NCBI GenBank assembly: GCA_944391345.1
Contig: CALXTE010000001.1
Span: forward strand, 45,976 to 109,975
DNA length: 64,000 nt
Direction of reading: 5' to 3'
Origin: an uncultured Alphaproteobacteria bacterium
Lineage (GTDB): Bacteria > Pseudomonadota > Alphaproteobacteria > RF32 > CAG-239
The translations under genes and the position numbers were made by a program. This document shows, piece by piece, positions 43,369-53,600 of the stretch (position 1 is its first letter; every line of letters starts with the position of its first letter). The notes under the pieces were generated by a model, which had not been told where the DNA came from, made no database searches, and worked only from the letters and a program-made list of their open reading frames with translations.

Positions 43369-46300
43369 ATGAAAAAACTAACTCATTTTATGGCACTGCT
43401 CGCCGCAATTTCAATACTTGGAAACATCAAACCGGCCGGCGCATTTTTACCTTTTATCGGGCCGGGAACGCCAACTCTTGATGGCTCAACCGATGCCGGC
43501 ATGGGCGTAAATTTTGTCGGAACAAAACTAAAAACCACGGCCACCACCGCCATTCAAACCGTGCAGGAAAATCTGCAAATGCTCAGCTCAAAATACAATG
43601 AGTATAAAAATGACTTTTATGGCGTGATGAATAGTGAGGAAAAAGCCCCCTTGGGAGGAACACGCACGATTCTTGATTCTGTTTTTGGTAAAAAAGATGA
43701 CCCCGAAGCCATCAGAAGAGCTGTCTATGATTTGTTTTTAACCTTCCCGTCTGATGATCATTATGTGCAAATAGAATGCGAGAGCAAAAAGAAACAATTT
43801 TATATAGATACCTTGGTTGAAATCAACACGGCAGCAATCAAGCTGGAGCAAGAATATGAAACCAAGCTCAAAGAAAAGGTGGAGAACCTACCGACGGATA
43901 TTTTAACCGGAGAAAACGGAGCCGAAGTTGCAGACAGCAATAACAGCGCCTGGAAAAACAAATATAACGTCTATAATACGATGAATGATTTGGTGCAAAT
44001 GCTGGAAGAATTGACCGCAATGAAGGCGCAGTATATGGTTGTAAAAGGGATAATGGATGAGGTTCCGACCAAAGCCCCGGGAACAGCCGCCGAAACGCAA
44101 ACACAGAGTTTTTTAGAAACAGACGCTCCGATAAAACTGGCAGGCTATGCTGAACACAGTGAGGTCATGGCTTTTGGCCAACTTGCAACAAAAGTTGATA
44201 TTAAAACAGAAACAGACACCATAGCAGAGCCAACCCTTACCGGAGAAAAACAAACTGAAGGCTATACCTTCAGATATCAGCCAGATTCAAATTCAAGCGT
44301 TAGCTTTTCTACCAGTGCCAGTGGCGGACAAGAATCTCCTTATGCCGGCAGTCAGGACGCCTTAGCTGACTTAGCCGCTATTGATCCGGTTTATAATAAA
44401 GTATTAACGGCTGTTAAAATTCATAATCTAAAACAATCCCTTCCAAGCCGCCGGAAAAATGCGGATAAGTATTATGATTTTGTTCGCTTGCACGATAAAT
44501 CAGTCGAAAGATTAAAACAGGCAGACACTTGCACCAAAAACTTTTTGAGCCGATATTATCAGGATGGAGAAAAAAGCTGGAACGGTGTCTTTATTGGTGA
44601 CCAAATCACGGATTATGACTTAAGAGAAGGCATTTCCGGCTGGGCGCTTGCTACTTATGAAGCCGCCAAAGCAGAATTAAGTAATGAAGATGATAGCAGT
44701 TCAAATTTGGCCGAAGTTGAACTTGATCCTAGCATAGATTCAACCGATTTAAGCAGCGTGTCAAAAGTAGAAAGCTCTGTTGATAGTCAAAATACTCAAG
44801 GCGGATTTAAGAAAAAATCACAAGAAGAACGCGCCAAAGAAAATGAAAGAAAAGCCGAGTTGTTGTCATGGCAGGTCGGTGCCGAAGCCATTGAACAAAT
44901 CGCCGCGGATCAGTATAGTGAAAACCCGCAATGGGGAAACGTTAAGAAAAAATTTTCGATATGGCAAGATCAAAGAAGTTATTATGATCAATATCTGCAA
45001 GGCAAATACGAAAATATGAAAGAATATTTGTCACGAGTAGATTTAAGGCGCCGAGTGGGACAACTGGCTATATTTATAAATGAAGGAATAACCTCGTCTT
45101 TAGTAGCGAGCGCTAAAGCAAAAGCAAACGCAGCCGAAACCGATGAGGAAAAACAGAAAGCCAAGGAAGAAGAACAAACTGCAAAAGAAATCGGTAGCCT
45201 AGTAAATTCTGCAATTTACAAAGGTATGAGCGCTGTCCCATCAGGGCTTGAGATACCATCAGAACCATCCAGCACTAAAGCAAGCGAAAAAGAAGAGCTG
45301 AAAAACGCACTTATTCAGAATCGAGATAACAAGTTGGCAGAATTAAATACTCAAAGAAAAGTCGTGCTCCAAAAACTTGACGAGGCGATGAATGCCGTAA
45401 GTGAGCTTAATGCTGACATTAACCGAGCCACAATTGAAGGCCGTGCTGAAGAATTAACTGACGAAGAGTATGATGTTACAAAATTGATGGAGGAGAGAAC
45501 CCAAAAAGAAAAAGATGTTGATACCTATACCCAACAACTTGATAAAGTCGACTTAATGATTGAGCAGATAAATAAAGCCTACATCAGTAAAGAGCAAGAA
45601 ATAGATTCTCAATACGGTTTCAGCATAGTCGGCGTAAATGTAAATATAGAAGATTACAAAGACTTTTCTGCGCCGAGCACCAATCTTGTATTTTCTGCAA
45701 TAACACAAAAAAATGCCGCTGTTTCTAAAGCAAATAACATAATGAATGCGGTCAGAAACTATGCACTAGAACAGATTGATAAAACACTCGAATCTATTTT
45801 GGGACTGGGAGATAAAATATATACGACTGATGGCGGCGGCGAGGTGTTAGCAAAACACAAAGAACTAATCGAGAAATTAAAAAGCATAAATGTCAAAGCC
45901 ATATCCGAAGCCGGTTCTGTGAGTGGGCTCGCCGGCGCGAGTGAATTAATCAGTGAAACATATGCAGCTTTGATAACGCAACAAATTTGCTCACAAATAA
46001 AGTGCGATGAAGCCGATGAAGAATATTTTGTCGGAGAAACCGGCAAAAAAGCAGATTTTGCTGGCCCCAAAGCCGCACCGGAAATAACACCGGCCCCCAT
46101 GAGAGAAATAGTTTACTTTGATTATACGGATTATGAAAATATTCCAAGACTTGCAGATGGCAGTGTTGCCAAAGACAGTATAATCAACTATGGTCAAAAA
46201 ATTCCCGAAGTCTGGAAATATATGTTAAAAAATCCGGCTTATGTCGAAAAAGACATCAATCTATCTGTTGCCTTAAACAAACAAGGAGAAACCAGAAATT

Positions 46301-47199
46301 TCTTGCGTGGCGGGACATTACCTTGTTACAGCAAAAACATGATGATAGATGTAGATGAAGAAGACCCGACATATTATTTGAGTAGCAGCTTATTAGGAGA
46401 ATATACTCAATGTCAGGGGCTAGAGGTTGGAACCAGTGGAATACTTAATATTCCGAATAGCACGGTTGTAAGCCTGGAATTAAGCGAGAATAATGTTCAA
46501 AATGCACAAAACGCATCTATCAGAAAAGAAACGCCAAGTGAACTGGGAACCTTTTTCACCAGTGAAGATAATAAACTCTATTATAGAGAAAACGTCAAAA
46601 AAGGCTTTGAACGCTTAAAAGAAATATATGAGAGCCAAAACACCGGCGAAGAAATAGAAGAAAAAATGTCTGATGATATATATGTCAAAGCACAGTTCAA
46701 AAAGAACCAGATAGGAGATTTTTTGGCCTTTGCCGAGATGGAAAAAGATTTGCGTCAGCAAGTCGAGGAAATGGCTCAAAAAATAGAAGAAGCGCGCCAA
46801 GACTTGATAACCGAGTTGACCGAAGTCGGCTTAACCCCGTCAGAAGACTTTGATATTTATAACGATGAGGACTATGCTGAAGTAAATGATAAATTAAATG
46901 AGATGAAAGACGAGATTTTGGTAGAGGTTGATGGCTTGATGAACCAAGTCAAAACCAATGATACTGAGGTCGTCAAGAGAAGGGTCGAAACACTGAAAAA
47001 CAATATTGCAGCGCTTAAAAAAGATAGCGATGAACTGATAAATATATCAGAAGCTACCACGGCCGATAGCAGCATGGATGAAAGTATTAAGTCAGAAGAG
47101 GCCAACCAAAGCGTTGCCGACAAATATCAAGAGGCTGCCGACGAAAGTCTGGACGACCAAATAAATCACTATCCGATTCCATATTGTGCGGTTTATTAG
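43369..47199 (+). CDS. Exported giant coiled-coil protein 4 (T4SS-associated)
   Basis: A 1276-residue exported protein. Signal peptide about 1-26 (KPAGA before FLPFIGPG; note the shared AFLP start with coiled-coil protein 1). Predicted helices and coiled coils lie at about 160-190, 620-760 and 1105-1250. Cys residues appear at IECESKKK, DTCTKNF, TQQICSQIKC and TLPCYSKNM, TQCQGL. No membrane segment follows the signal, so it is not a VirB6. The size and position suggest a large extracellular or periplasmic structure of the secretion system. GGAGG precedes the ATG, and 14 bases follow before virB8a. Family unknown. Confidence 0.65.
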   Translation: MKKLTHFMALLAAISILGNIKPAGAFLPFIGPGTPTLDGSTDAGMGVNFVGTKLKTTATTAIQTVQENLQMLSSKYNEYKNDFYGVMNSEEKAPLGGTRTILDSVFGKKDDPEAIRRAVYDLFLTFPSDDHYVQIECESKKKQFYIDTLVEINTAAIKLEQEYETKLKEKVENLPTDILTGENGAEVADSNNSAWKNKYNVYNTMNDLVQMLEELTAMKAQYMVVKGIMDEVPTKAPGTAAETQTQSFLETDAPIKLAGYAEHSEVMAFGQLATKVDIKTETDTIAEPTLTGEKQTEGYTFRYQPDSNSSVSFSTSASGGQESPYAGSQDALADLAAIDPVYNKVLTAVKIHNLKQSLPSRRKNADKYYDFVRLHDKSVERLKQADTCTKNFLSRYYQDGEKSWNGVFIGDQITDYDLREGISGWALATYEAAKAELSNEDDSSSNLAEVELDPSIDSTDLSSVSKVESSVDSQNTQGGFKKKSQEERAKENERKAELLSWQVGAEAIEQIAADQYSENPQWGNVKKKFSIWQDQRSYYDQYLQGKYENMKEYLSRVDLRRRVGQLAIFINEGITSSLVASAKAKANAAETDEEKQKAKEEEQTAKEIGSLVNSAIYKGMSAVPSGLEIPSEPSSTKASEKEELKNALIQNRDNKLAELNTQRKVVLQKLDEAMNAVSELNADINRATIEGRAEELTDEEYDVTKLMEERTQKEKDVDTYTQQLDKVDLMIEQINKAYISKEQEIDSQYGFSIVGVNVNIEDYKDFSAPSTNLVFSAITQKNAAVSKANNIMNAVRNYALEQIDKTLESILGLGDKIYTTDGGGEVLAKHKELIEKLKSINVKAISEAGSVSGLAGASELISETYAALITQQICSQIKCDEADEEYFVGETGKKADFAGPKAAPEITPAPMREIVYFDYTDYENIPRLADGSVAKDSIINYGQKIPEVWKYMLKNPAYVEKDINLSVALNKQGETRNFLRGGTLPCYSKNMMIDVDEEDPTYYLSSSLLGEYTQCQGLEVGTSGILNIPNSTVVSLELSENNVQNAQNASIRKETPSELGTFFTSEDNKLYYRENVKKGFERLKEIYESQNTGEEIEEKMSDDIYVKAQFKKNQIGDFLAFAEMEKDLRQQVEEMAQKIEEARQDLITELTEVGLTPSEDFDIYNDEDYAEVNDKLNEMKDEILVEVDGLMNQVKTNDTEVVKRRVETLKNNIAALKKDSDELINISEATTADSSMDESIKSEEANQSVADKYQEAADESLDDQINHYPIPYCAVY

Positions 47200-47214
47200 T
47201 CTGAGAGGAAACAC

Positions 47215-47970
47215 ATGGAAAATGACATAAACCGCATAGCGGCAGAAAAGCAAGCTCTTCTAACGGACGGAAAGGAAAAAGAGCCGGAGTTTGTACAGCG
47301 TGCCGAAGAAGAAAAAATCAGCGTAAAATATATATATTATATGTGGCTTTCACGATTATTTATCGTATTGGCCACGGCTTCGCTGATTGTCTTTCTGAGC
47401 TCAACGCTTTCATTGTTTAAGCTCAGTCAAGAAGTTACCGTAGAGCCGTTTTTGATTATAAATCAAAACACTTCGGAGGGAATAGTCAGAGATGAGCCGA
47501 TAGCAGTTGATATGGCATCAAAAAATCAGCTTATGCAAATGTTTGTAAAACAGTATATTATATTAAGAAATACCATAATCAGCGATGACAAAGAAATGAT
47601 GCTTCGATGGTACCCCGGAGGAATGGTAAACTTTTTATCCTCGGAATATGTTTTTGACGCCTTTAATACCTACCGAGAAGCAAATTGGGACAATATATTA
47701 AGATCCAGAATAATCCGAGAAGTCCAGATTATATCGGCCAATCGCGTCGGAGGAGAAAAAAGTCCGGTATGGAAGGTTGACTTCCGTACTTATGATTTGT
47801 CCGATGACCAAAGAGACGAGGCCACACGCGGAATGGCGCTGAGAATAAGATATTGGACCGCATCCGTAACGGCGTTTTTTATTCCGAGCAGACAATTTGT
47901 CGGCCTCAGGTTGATAAATCCGCTTGGCTTTACCGTAACACGCTATTCTCAAGCCGAAGTTGCAATGTAA
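47215..47970 (+). CDS. virB8: VirB8/DotI-like protein a
   Basis: A 251-residue inner-membrane protein. A cytosolic tail of about 45 residues, one membrane helix (LFIVLATASLIVFLSSTLSLF) and a periplasmic NTF2-like domain with the VirB8 landmarks: RWYPGGMVNFLSSEYVFDAF, YWTASVTAFF and NPLGFTVTRYS. It is a diverged paralogue of the gene at 48289-49014. Paired VirB8-like proteins also occur in Dot/Icm (DotI and DotJ). AGAGGAAAC precedes the ATG. It forms the inner-membrane scaffold that links VirB10 to other subunits. Confidence 0.85.
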   Translation: MENDINRIAAEKQALLTDGKEKEPEFVQRAEEEKISVKYIYYMWLSRLFIVLATASLIVFLSSTLSLFKLSQEVTVEPFLIINQNTSEGIVRDEPIAVDMASKNQLMQMFVKQYIILRNTIISDDKEMMLRWYPGGMVNFLSSEYVFDAFNTYREANWDNILRSRIIREVQIISANRVGGEKSPVWKVDFRTYDLSDDQRDEATRGMALRIRYWTASVTAFFIPSRQFVGLRLINPLGFTVTRYSQAEVAM

Positions 47971-47989
47971 TCACATAAAAATGAGATAG

Positions 47990-48019
47990 TTGGGGATTTT
48001 CTCTGTTTGTTGCTATACT
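47990..48019 (+). promoter_or_regulatory. Possible internal promoter for the T4SS core genes
   Basis: TTGGGG (47990-47995), 18 bases, TATACT (48014-48019) in the only sizeable gap (114 bases) of the second half of the operon. It could give extra transcription of virB7-virB11. Confidence 0.35.
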
Positions 48020-48084
48020 TTTGCAATAAAAAAGTATAAAAATAAAAAAAGATAGTAGAAAAAGAGCAAAAGAGAGGGCCTCAG

Positions 48085-48273
48085 ATGAAAAAAAAGCTAA
48101 TCATCATCATCGGAGCCGCGCTGGTGTCAGCTTGCGGCATATTTGGGTCGTATTATGAGGCAGAGCCGATAGGAATAGGCAAGGCTGTTGATGAACTGAA
48201 ATTATCACCTTGCGCTTGCCTGCAGCTTGATTTGCCCAAAAATTTACCGGATTGGTATATAGAAACAATCTAA
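48085..48273 (+). CDS. virB7: VirB7-like small lipoprotein
   Basis: A 62-residue lipoprotein with a basic start, lipobox LVSACG (Cys16) and a mature part of about 47 residues with CACLQLDLPKNL near the end. VirB7 proteins are small outer-membrane lipoproteins that bind VirB9, often through a disulphide, which fits the extra Cys pair here and the place between two virB8-like genes, two genes before virB9. AGAGGG lies 7 bases before the ATG. Sequence alone cannot prove the family because VirB7 is poorly conserved. Confidence 0.65.
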   Translation: MKKKLIIIIGAALVSACGIFGSYYEAEPIGIGKAVDELKLSPCACLQLDLPKNLPDWYIETI

Positions 48274-48288
48274 TAAGAGGTTGCCAAA

Positions 48289-49014
48289 ATGGTAGAGCAG
48301 TTGCCTGAAGGAGGAAGTAATCAAAAATTACTGGGAGGAAGAAAAGCCGCACCGATAAAATCTCGTGCCGACAAAGATATTTTTGTGGGAAATGCCGGCG
48401 AAAAGAGATATTTGTGGGTGGCCAGAGCTTTTGCCATAATCACGGCAATCAGCTTGTGTTGCAATATTGTTTTGCTCTTAGCAATTACGCAGGTCATCCC
48501 GCTCTATCGTGTTGAGCCGTTTCTGCTGACATTCCAAAACAAGGAAGAGCAAGTATATAATATCCAGCAAATAGACAATATGGAAGATGAAAAATCCATA
48601 ACCGAGGTCTTTGTCAGAGAATATGTTTTATTAAGAAGTACTTTTGACCGAGATGTTGCGGAGATGGAGGCCAGATGGATGCCCGGTGGCTTGGTTCAGG
48701 AAATGTCGTCACAAACGGTTTACGATGACTTTTTGAAAAACACGGCACAGAGAGCGCTCGAGCTCATCAGAACCAGAAATTTGCAAAGAAATGTCAGAAT
48801 TTTAACCGTAAATGAACTCGGCCGAGGCTTGTGGCAGGTTGAATATGAAACACAAGACATGTATCCGGATTCTCCTCGTCCCGATGTAAATTATTGGACA
48901 GCAAGCCTAAGAATTACTTATCGCCCTAAAACGGTAAAATATGGTGAAAGGCTAAAAAATCCGATTGGATTTACGGTTGTACAGTATTCATTAACCTATA
49001 ATAAGGTACAATAA
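48289..49014 (+). CDS. virB8: VirB8/DotI-like protein b
   Basis: A 241-residue inner-membrane protein. A cytosolic tail of about 45 residues and one membrane helix (AFAIITAISLCCNIVLLLAI) precede a periplasmic domain beginning VIPLYRVEPFLLTFQN. VirB8 features are the RWMPGGLVQEMSSQTVYDDF segment, NYWTASLRITYRP and RLKNPIGFTVVQYSL. It resembles the copy at 47215 in all three segments. AAGAGG lies about 8 bases before the ATG. The pair probably form hetero-oligomers around VirB10. Confidence 0.88.
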   Translation: MVEQLPEGGSNQKLLGGRKAAPIKSRADKDIFVGNAGEKRYLWVARAFAIITAISLCCNIVLLLAITQVIPLYRVEPFLLTFQNKEEQVYNIQQIDNMEDEKSITEVFVREYVLLRSTFDRDVAEMEARWMPGGLVQEMSSQTVYDDFLKNTAQRALELIRTRNLQRNVRILTVNELGRGLWQVEYETQDMYPDSPRPDVNYWTASLRITYRPKTVKYGERLKNPIGFTVVQYSLTYNKVQ

Positions 49015-49046
49015 AAAAGAAAGCATAAAACTAAGGTAAAACATCA

Positions 49047-50678
49047 ATGATCGGAAAAATATCAAAAATACTTATTCTGGGTTGCGGCATCTTAACAATG
49101 TCGACATGGGCAAATGCGCAAGTAACAATGAATAATCTTGATCAAAATGCCGATCAAAGCCAGGGGCAATACATGCCTATGGACCTAGGATATGCAGGCT
49201 TCAGCTCTTTGGGAATGACCCAAGCCGCATGGCTTGATCCTTTGCAAAATTTAGGAGAAGGGCAGTCTCGACCGGCATATTCAAAATATTATTGGAGTCC
49301 GGATTTGGTCTTGCCGATACGCTTAAGAGAAGGCATGATGACACTGGTTAATTTTCCTGATTGGGAATTAATTGAAGATATGTATATCGGAGATAATGCC
49401 GCAGTTGATGGCCAAATAACCGGTCCAAACACCGTTTTGCTTTATCCGCGAAAAGGAGCAAATGTCGGCGTTGATACAAACATAATCATTTTTGGCCGCT
49501 CGGGCAATAGATATGTTTTTTATGTGAAAAGTGAAGGGGTTAATACCGAGCGCCTAACCAACTCAATCATTGATATTGAGGTATTAAATGACGGTAATTC
49601 CGGCGGAAACAGCAGCTTTGGAGGTCGCGGAAGCAGCGGAAATTTTAGCTCCGGCGCGGGAAAGTCCGTCGCCTCAACCATGACCAAGCGAAATCAGCGC
49701 AACAACTGGATAGAGGAAATTCCGGTTGATCCGTCAAAGTTTAGATTCGATATTGAGATTTATGTACCCAATCCCGATGATGTTGTCATTGCGCCGGAGC
49801 GTGTCTGGAGAGATGACATTTTCACTTACATTGACTTAGGCGCCAAGGCATTGAATATGGTACAGCGCCCGATTGTAACCATGATTGTAGAGCGCTCGGA
49901 AGTTCCTGTCGGCTTTAGAACCAAAGGCCCGAATAATCGTTTAATCATTGTTGAGGGTATCGGCGATATGGTTCTGCGTAATGGCAAGAGAATGGTTTGC
50001 CTAAAACTACGCCGCTCTGATGATGTCGGACTAGAAAACATAAGCTATGCTGATGATTTGTTTGCCAATGAGTGGTCGCAGGCTGCGCCGATTCCAGCAC
50101 GCGATGCCTCTGATTTCGGCGATGGAATGATGATGCAGGGCATAGGAAATAACACAAGAGAACTTTCCGGCGGCTTGCCCGGAAATATGGGCTACCCAAA
50201 TAATGCGGGCGGTAATGGCAGCGCAAATGGTGGCTATCCGACCCAAGGAAATTCTATGTTAGATATCTATTATCCGCCCAGTGTATCAAATCAGTCTGGC
50301 GCCGCAGACAACTTTGACTATTCTCAAATGCAGCGCATAACCAATACGCAAGATTACAGCAACAGCAACAGTTTTGTCGGCGCATTGAGCTATGGACAAG
50401 GGTTAAACGGTGCCGGCAGCGGCGATGTTTCAATAGAATTGGGAACAGATTCTAATGTCAGCAACCTTGAGGCTCTTTGGGCAGATTTGAGTAAAAAGTA
50501 CAGTGATTTATTGACCGGATACGAACCTTATTATTCAGTTGATACGCCTGCCGATGGACATGGAAAAGAATTATTCCATTTAAGAATAGGACCGATAAAG
50601 AAATTAGAGGATGGGGACATGATATGCAGCCGTTTGGGCCGCAACGGAGTATTTTGTAGCGTAGTAAGGACCCAATGA
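49047..50678 (+). CDS. virB9: VirB9-family protein with C-terminal SPOR domain
   Basis: A 543-residue exported protein. Signal peptide about 1-24 (WANA before QVTMNN). VirB9 N-domain at about 80-190: VLPIRLREGMMTLVNFPDW, then TNIIIFGRSGNRYVFYV. VirB9/DotH C-domain at about 230-325: APERVWRDDIFTYIDLGA, and VGFRTKGPNNRLIIVEG to LRNGKRMVCLKL. A Gly/Asn-rich linker (340-465) leads to the last 70 residues, which read as a SPOR domain: KELFHLRIGPIKKLEDGDMI then CSRLGRNGVFCSVV. SPOR domains bind denuded peptidoglycan; this fusion is not usual for VirB9. The last 4 bases overlap the next gene (ATGA). Confidence 0.88.
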   Translation: MIGKISKILILGCGILTMSTWANAQVTMNNLDQNADQSQGQYMPMDLGYAGFSSLGMTQAAWLDPLQNLGEGQSRPAYSKYYWSPDLVLPIRLREGMMTLVNFPDWELIEDMYIGDNAAVDGQITGPNTVLLYPRKGANVGVDTNIIIFGRSGNRYVFYVKSEGVNTERLTNSIIDIEVLNDGNSGGNSSFGGRGSSGNFSSGAGKSVASTMTKRNQRNNWIEEIPVDPSKFRFDIEIYVPNPDDVVIAPERVWRDDIFTYIDLGAKALNMVQRPIVTMIVERSEVPVGFRTKGPNNRLIIVEGIGDMVLRNGKRMVCLKLRRSDDVGLENISYADDLFANEWSQAAPIPARDASDFGDGMMMQGIGNNTRELSGGLPGNMGYPNNAGGNGSANGGYPTQGNSMLDIYYPPSVSNQSGAADNFDYSQMQRITNTQDYSNSNSFVGALSYGQGLNGAGSGDVSIELGTDSNVSNLEALWADLSKKYSDLLTGYEPYYSVDTPADGHGKELFHLRIGPIKKLEDGDMICSRLGRNGVFCSVVRTQ

Positions 50679-53600
50679 GCAAAGAAAATCTAACCTATTC
50701 AGAAGTATACGTAAAGAAAACCAACCGCATAATTCTTGCGGTTGGTATTACGTCGTTATTGATATTTTTGGTCGGAATATATTTGCTGTTTAACAGTGGG
50801 GAAACCACCAGTGAATATACCGATCCGGTTTTTACGGATAATGATGATGCCCTGAATTTTGGTGATGTCAGCCCTTTAGATAACAACATAGAGTTTAATA
50901 ATCTCGAGGATGCTCCATTGCCGATAACCCTAACGCCTGACCCCATTCCCTTAGGACAGGTTTTAGTCGGAACTTCCGCCGACAATGTTTTGACCATAGG
51001 CACAACCGGTCGCACACCGATAACGATTGTATCGGTTGAATTGGCCGAGCCGCCGGCAGATGGCTTCAAGTTTCAAGAAAGATGCAGTCGCATGGAGCTT
51101 CGCGGCGAAAAAACTTGTAATGTTGTTATGCGCTGGACACCGGTTGTAACCGGAAATATGCAAAATAACTTTATTGTGTCTTGGTACGAAACAAATCTCG
51201 GAGAAGGCAATAAAAAGTCAGAAAAAGTTCCGGTAATAGGCAATGCCGTCACCAAAGAAGATTGCAATTTTTGCGAAACCGTAGAAACACCGGTTTTAGA
51301 AGAACCTAAAGCCCAGCCAAAAATTGTTGGCGTCGCCGTTGGTTCTGACGGAAAAGAGATTGGCACGATTGATGAAAGAGGCTATGTCCGTGATAAAAAC
51401 GGCAATATCATCGGCCGCGTAAATTCGAACGGAATGGTTGTTGACGCTAATGGAAACATAATCGGCGTCGGAACTAACCGCCAAATAGTTTTGGATGAAA
51501 ATGGCAATGTGATGGGGTATGTTAATCCGGACGGCACGGTTGTCGACAAAGACGGCAACATCATAGGAAAATCTCAACCAGACGGAACAGTTGTCGATTC
51601 AAATGGTAATATGATTGGAAAATCAGTTGATACTGGTTTTGTTTATGATGAAAACGGCAACATAATCGGGCGTGTGCTGGAAGATGGCAGTGTTGTTGAT
51701 AAAGATAATAATGTAATCGGCCGTGTTAATTCAAAAGGAGAAGTCGTCGATTTCAAAAATAATGTTATCGGAAAAGTTTCAAAACCCGGAAGGGTAGCCG
51801 TTGATAAGGATGGCAAGATTTTAGGCGTTGTCATGCCGGACGGCACGGTTGTTGACGGCAATGGAAACGTCGTTGGCTGGACGGATGCGGATGGCAATAT
51901 TATCACCAAAGATGTTTTGGGAACAAGCAACGGCGATCGCAGATTGGCCCGAGACAATAATGGAAAAATAATTGGATATGTTGATGACGCCGGCAATGTT
52001 GTTGACTTTAGCGGAAAGAAAATCGGTAAAGTTTTGGACAACGGTCAAATCGTCAGTAATGGCAAAGTTATAGGACGAGCAGATGCGCCTCAAGCCGCCC
52101 AACGCCGCTTAGCTTATGATAAGAATGGCAAAGTAATCGGCTATGTGGATGAAGACGGCACAGTCAAAGACTTTGACGGCAAAACCATCGGCAGAGTAAC
52201 CGAAGATGGCCGCATAGTAGATAACAACGGAAATGGAATCGGTCGCGCCGGAGAAAATGTCCGATTAGTAAGGGATGCCAACGGCAAAGTCATAGGATAT
52301 GCCGATAAAAACGGCAATGCCAGAGACAAAAACAATAATATAGTGGGGCGCGTTCTTGAAAATGGAGAGGTCGTAAGCAACGATGGCAAGGTCATTGGCC
52401 GCGTAGACAACGGTAATGGCACCCAACGCCGCTTAGCTTATGATAAGAATGGCAAAGTAATCGGCTATGTGGATGAAGACGGCACAGTCAAAGACTTTGA
52501 CGGCAAAACCATCGGCAGAGTAACCGAAGATGGCCGCATAGTAGATAACAACGGAAATGGAATCGGTCGCGCCGGAGAAAATGTCCGATTAGTAAGGGAT
52601 GCCAACGGCAAAGTCATAGGATATGCCGATAAAAACGGCAATGCCAGAGACAAAAACAATAATATAGTGGGGCGCGTTCTTGAAAGTGGAGAGGTCGTAA
52701 GCAACGATGGCAAGGTCATTGGCCGCGTAGACAACGGTAATGGCACCCAACGCCGCTTGGCTTATGATAAAAACGGCAAAGTAATCGGCTATGTGGATGA
52801 AGACGGCACGGTCAAAGACTTTGACGGCAAAATCATCGGCAGAGTAACCGAAGATGGCCGCATAGTAGATAACAACGGAAACGAAATCGGTCGCGCCGGA
52901 GAAAATGTCAGATTAGTAAGGGATGCCAATGGCAAAGTCATAGGATATGTTGATAACGACGGGAACGTCAGAGACAAAAATAATCAAATCATAGGTCGCG
53001 TACTTGATAACGGTGATGTTGTTTCTCTTGATGGAGAGGTTATCGGAAAAGTCTCAGAAAAAGGTAAGCTTGTCAAAGATAAAAACGGCAAAGTCATCGG
53101 TTATGTTGATGAGGATGGCAATTTTATTGATAATGAAGGCAAGATTGCCGGAAAAATGCTTCATGACGGCAAAATCATTGATACCATGGGAAACATCATC
53201 GGCCAAGTTGATACGGAAAACGCCGCCCAAAACGATACCAGAAAACTCGCCTATGATAAAAATGGCAACATCATCGGCTATGTCGACGAAAATGGAAATG
53301 TTGTTGATTTTAACGGAAATACCATCGGCAAAGTAACCGAAGACGGCAAAATAGTTGATGAAAACGGAAACGAAATCGGCGTTGTCGGAGAGGCCGTGAG
53401 AGTTGCCCGTGATGAAAATGGAAAAATAATCGGCTATGTAACCTCTGATAACCGCGTTGTCGGCGCTAATGGTCGCCAAATAGGAACCTTGGATGAAAAC
53501 GGAAACATCATCGGCCTTAACGGAAAAAAGATAGGAACAATTGTTTCTACCGATATGATACCGATAAAACCAAACGGCGAAGTCTTGGGAAAAGTAAATA

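Noticed and set aside
43369..47199. VirB6 homologue
   Set aside because: No membrane helices after the signal peptide; the chain is helical and soluble.
52101..53072. CRISPR-like tandem repeat
   Set aside because: Units are long, in frame and without spacers; they are coding super-repeats.
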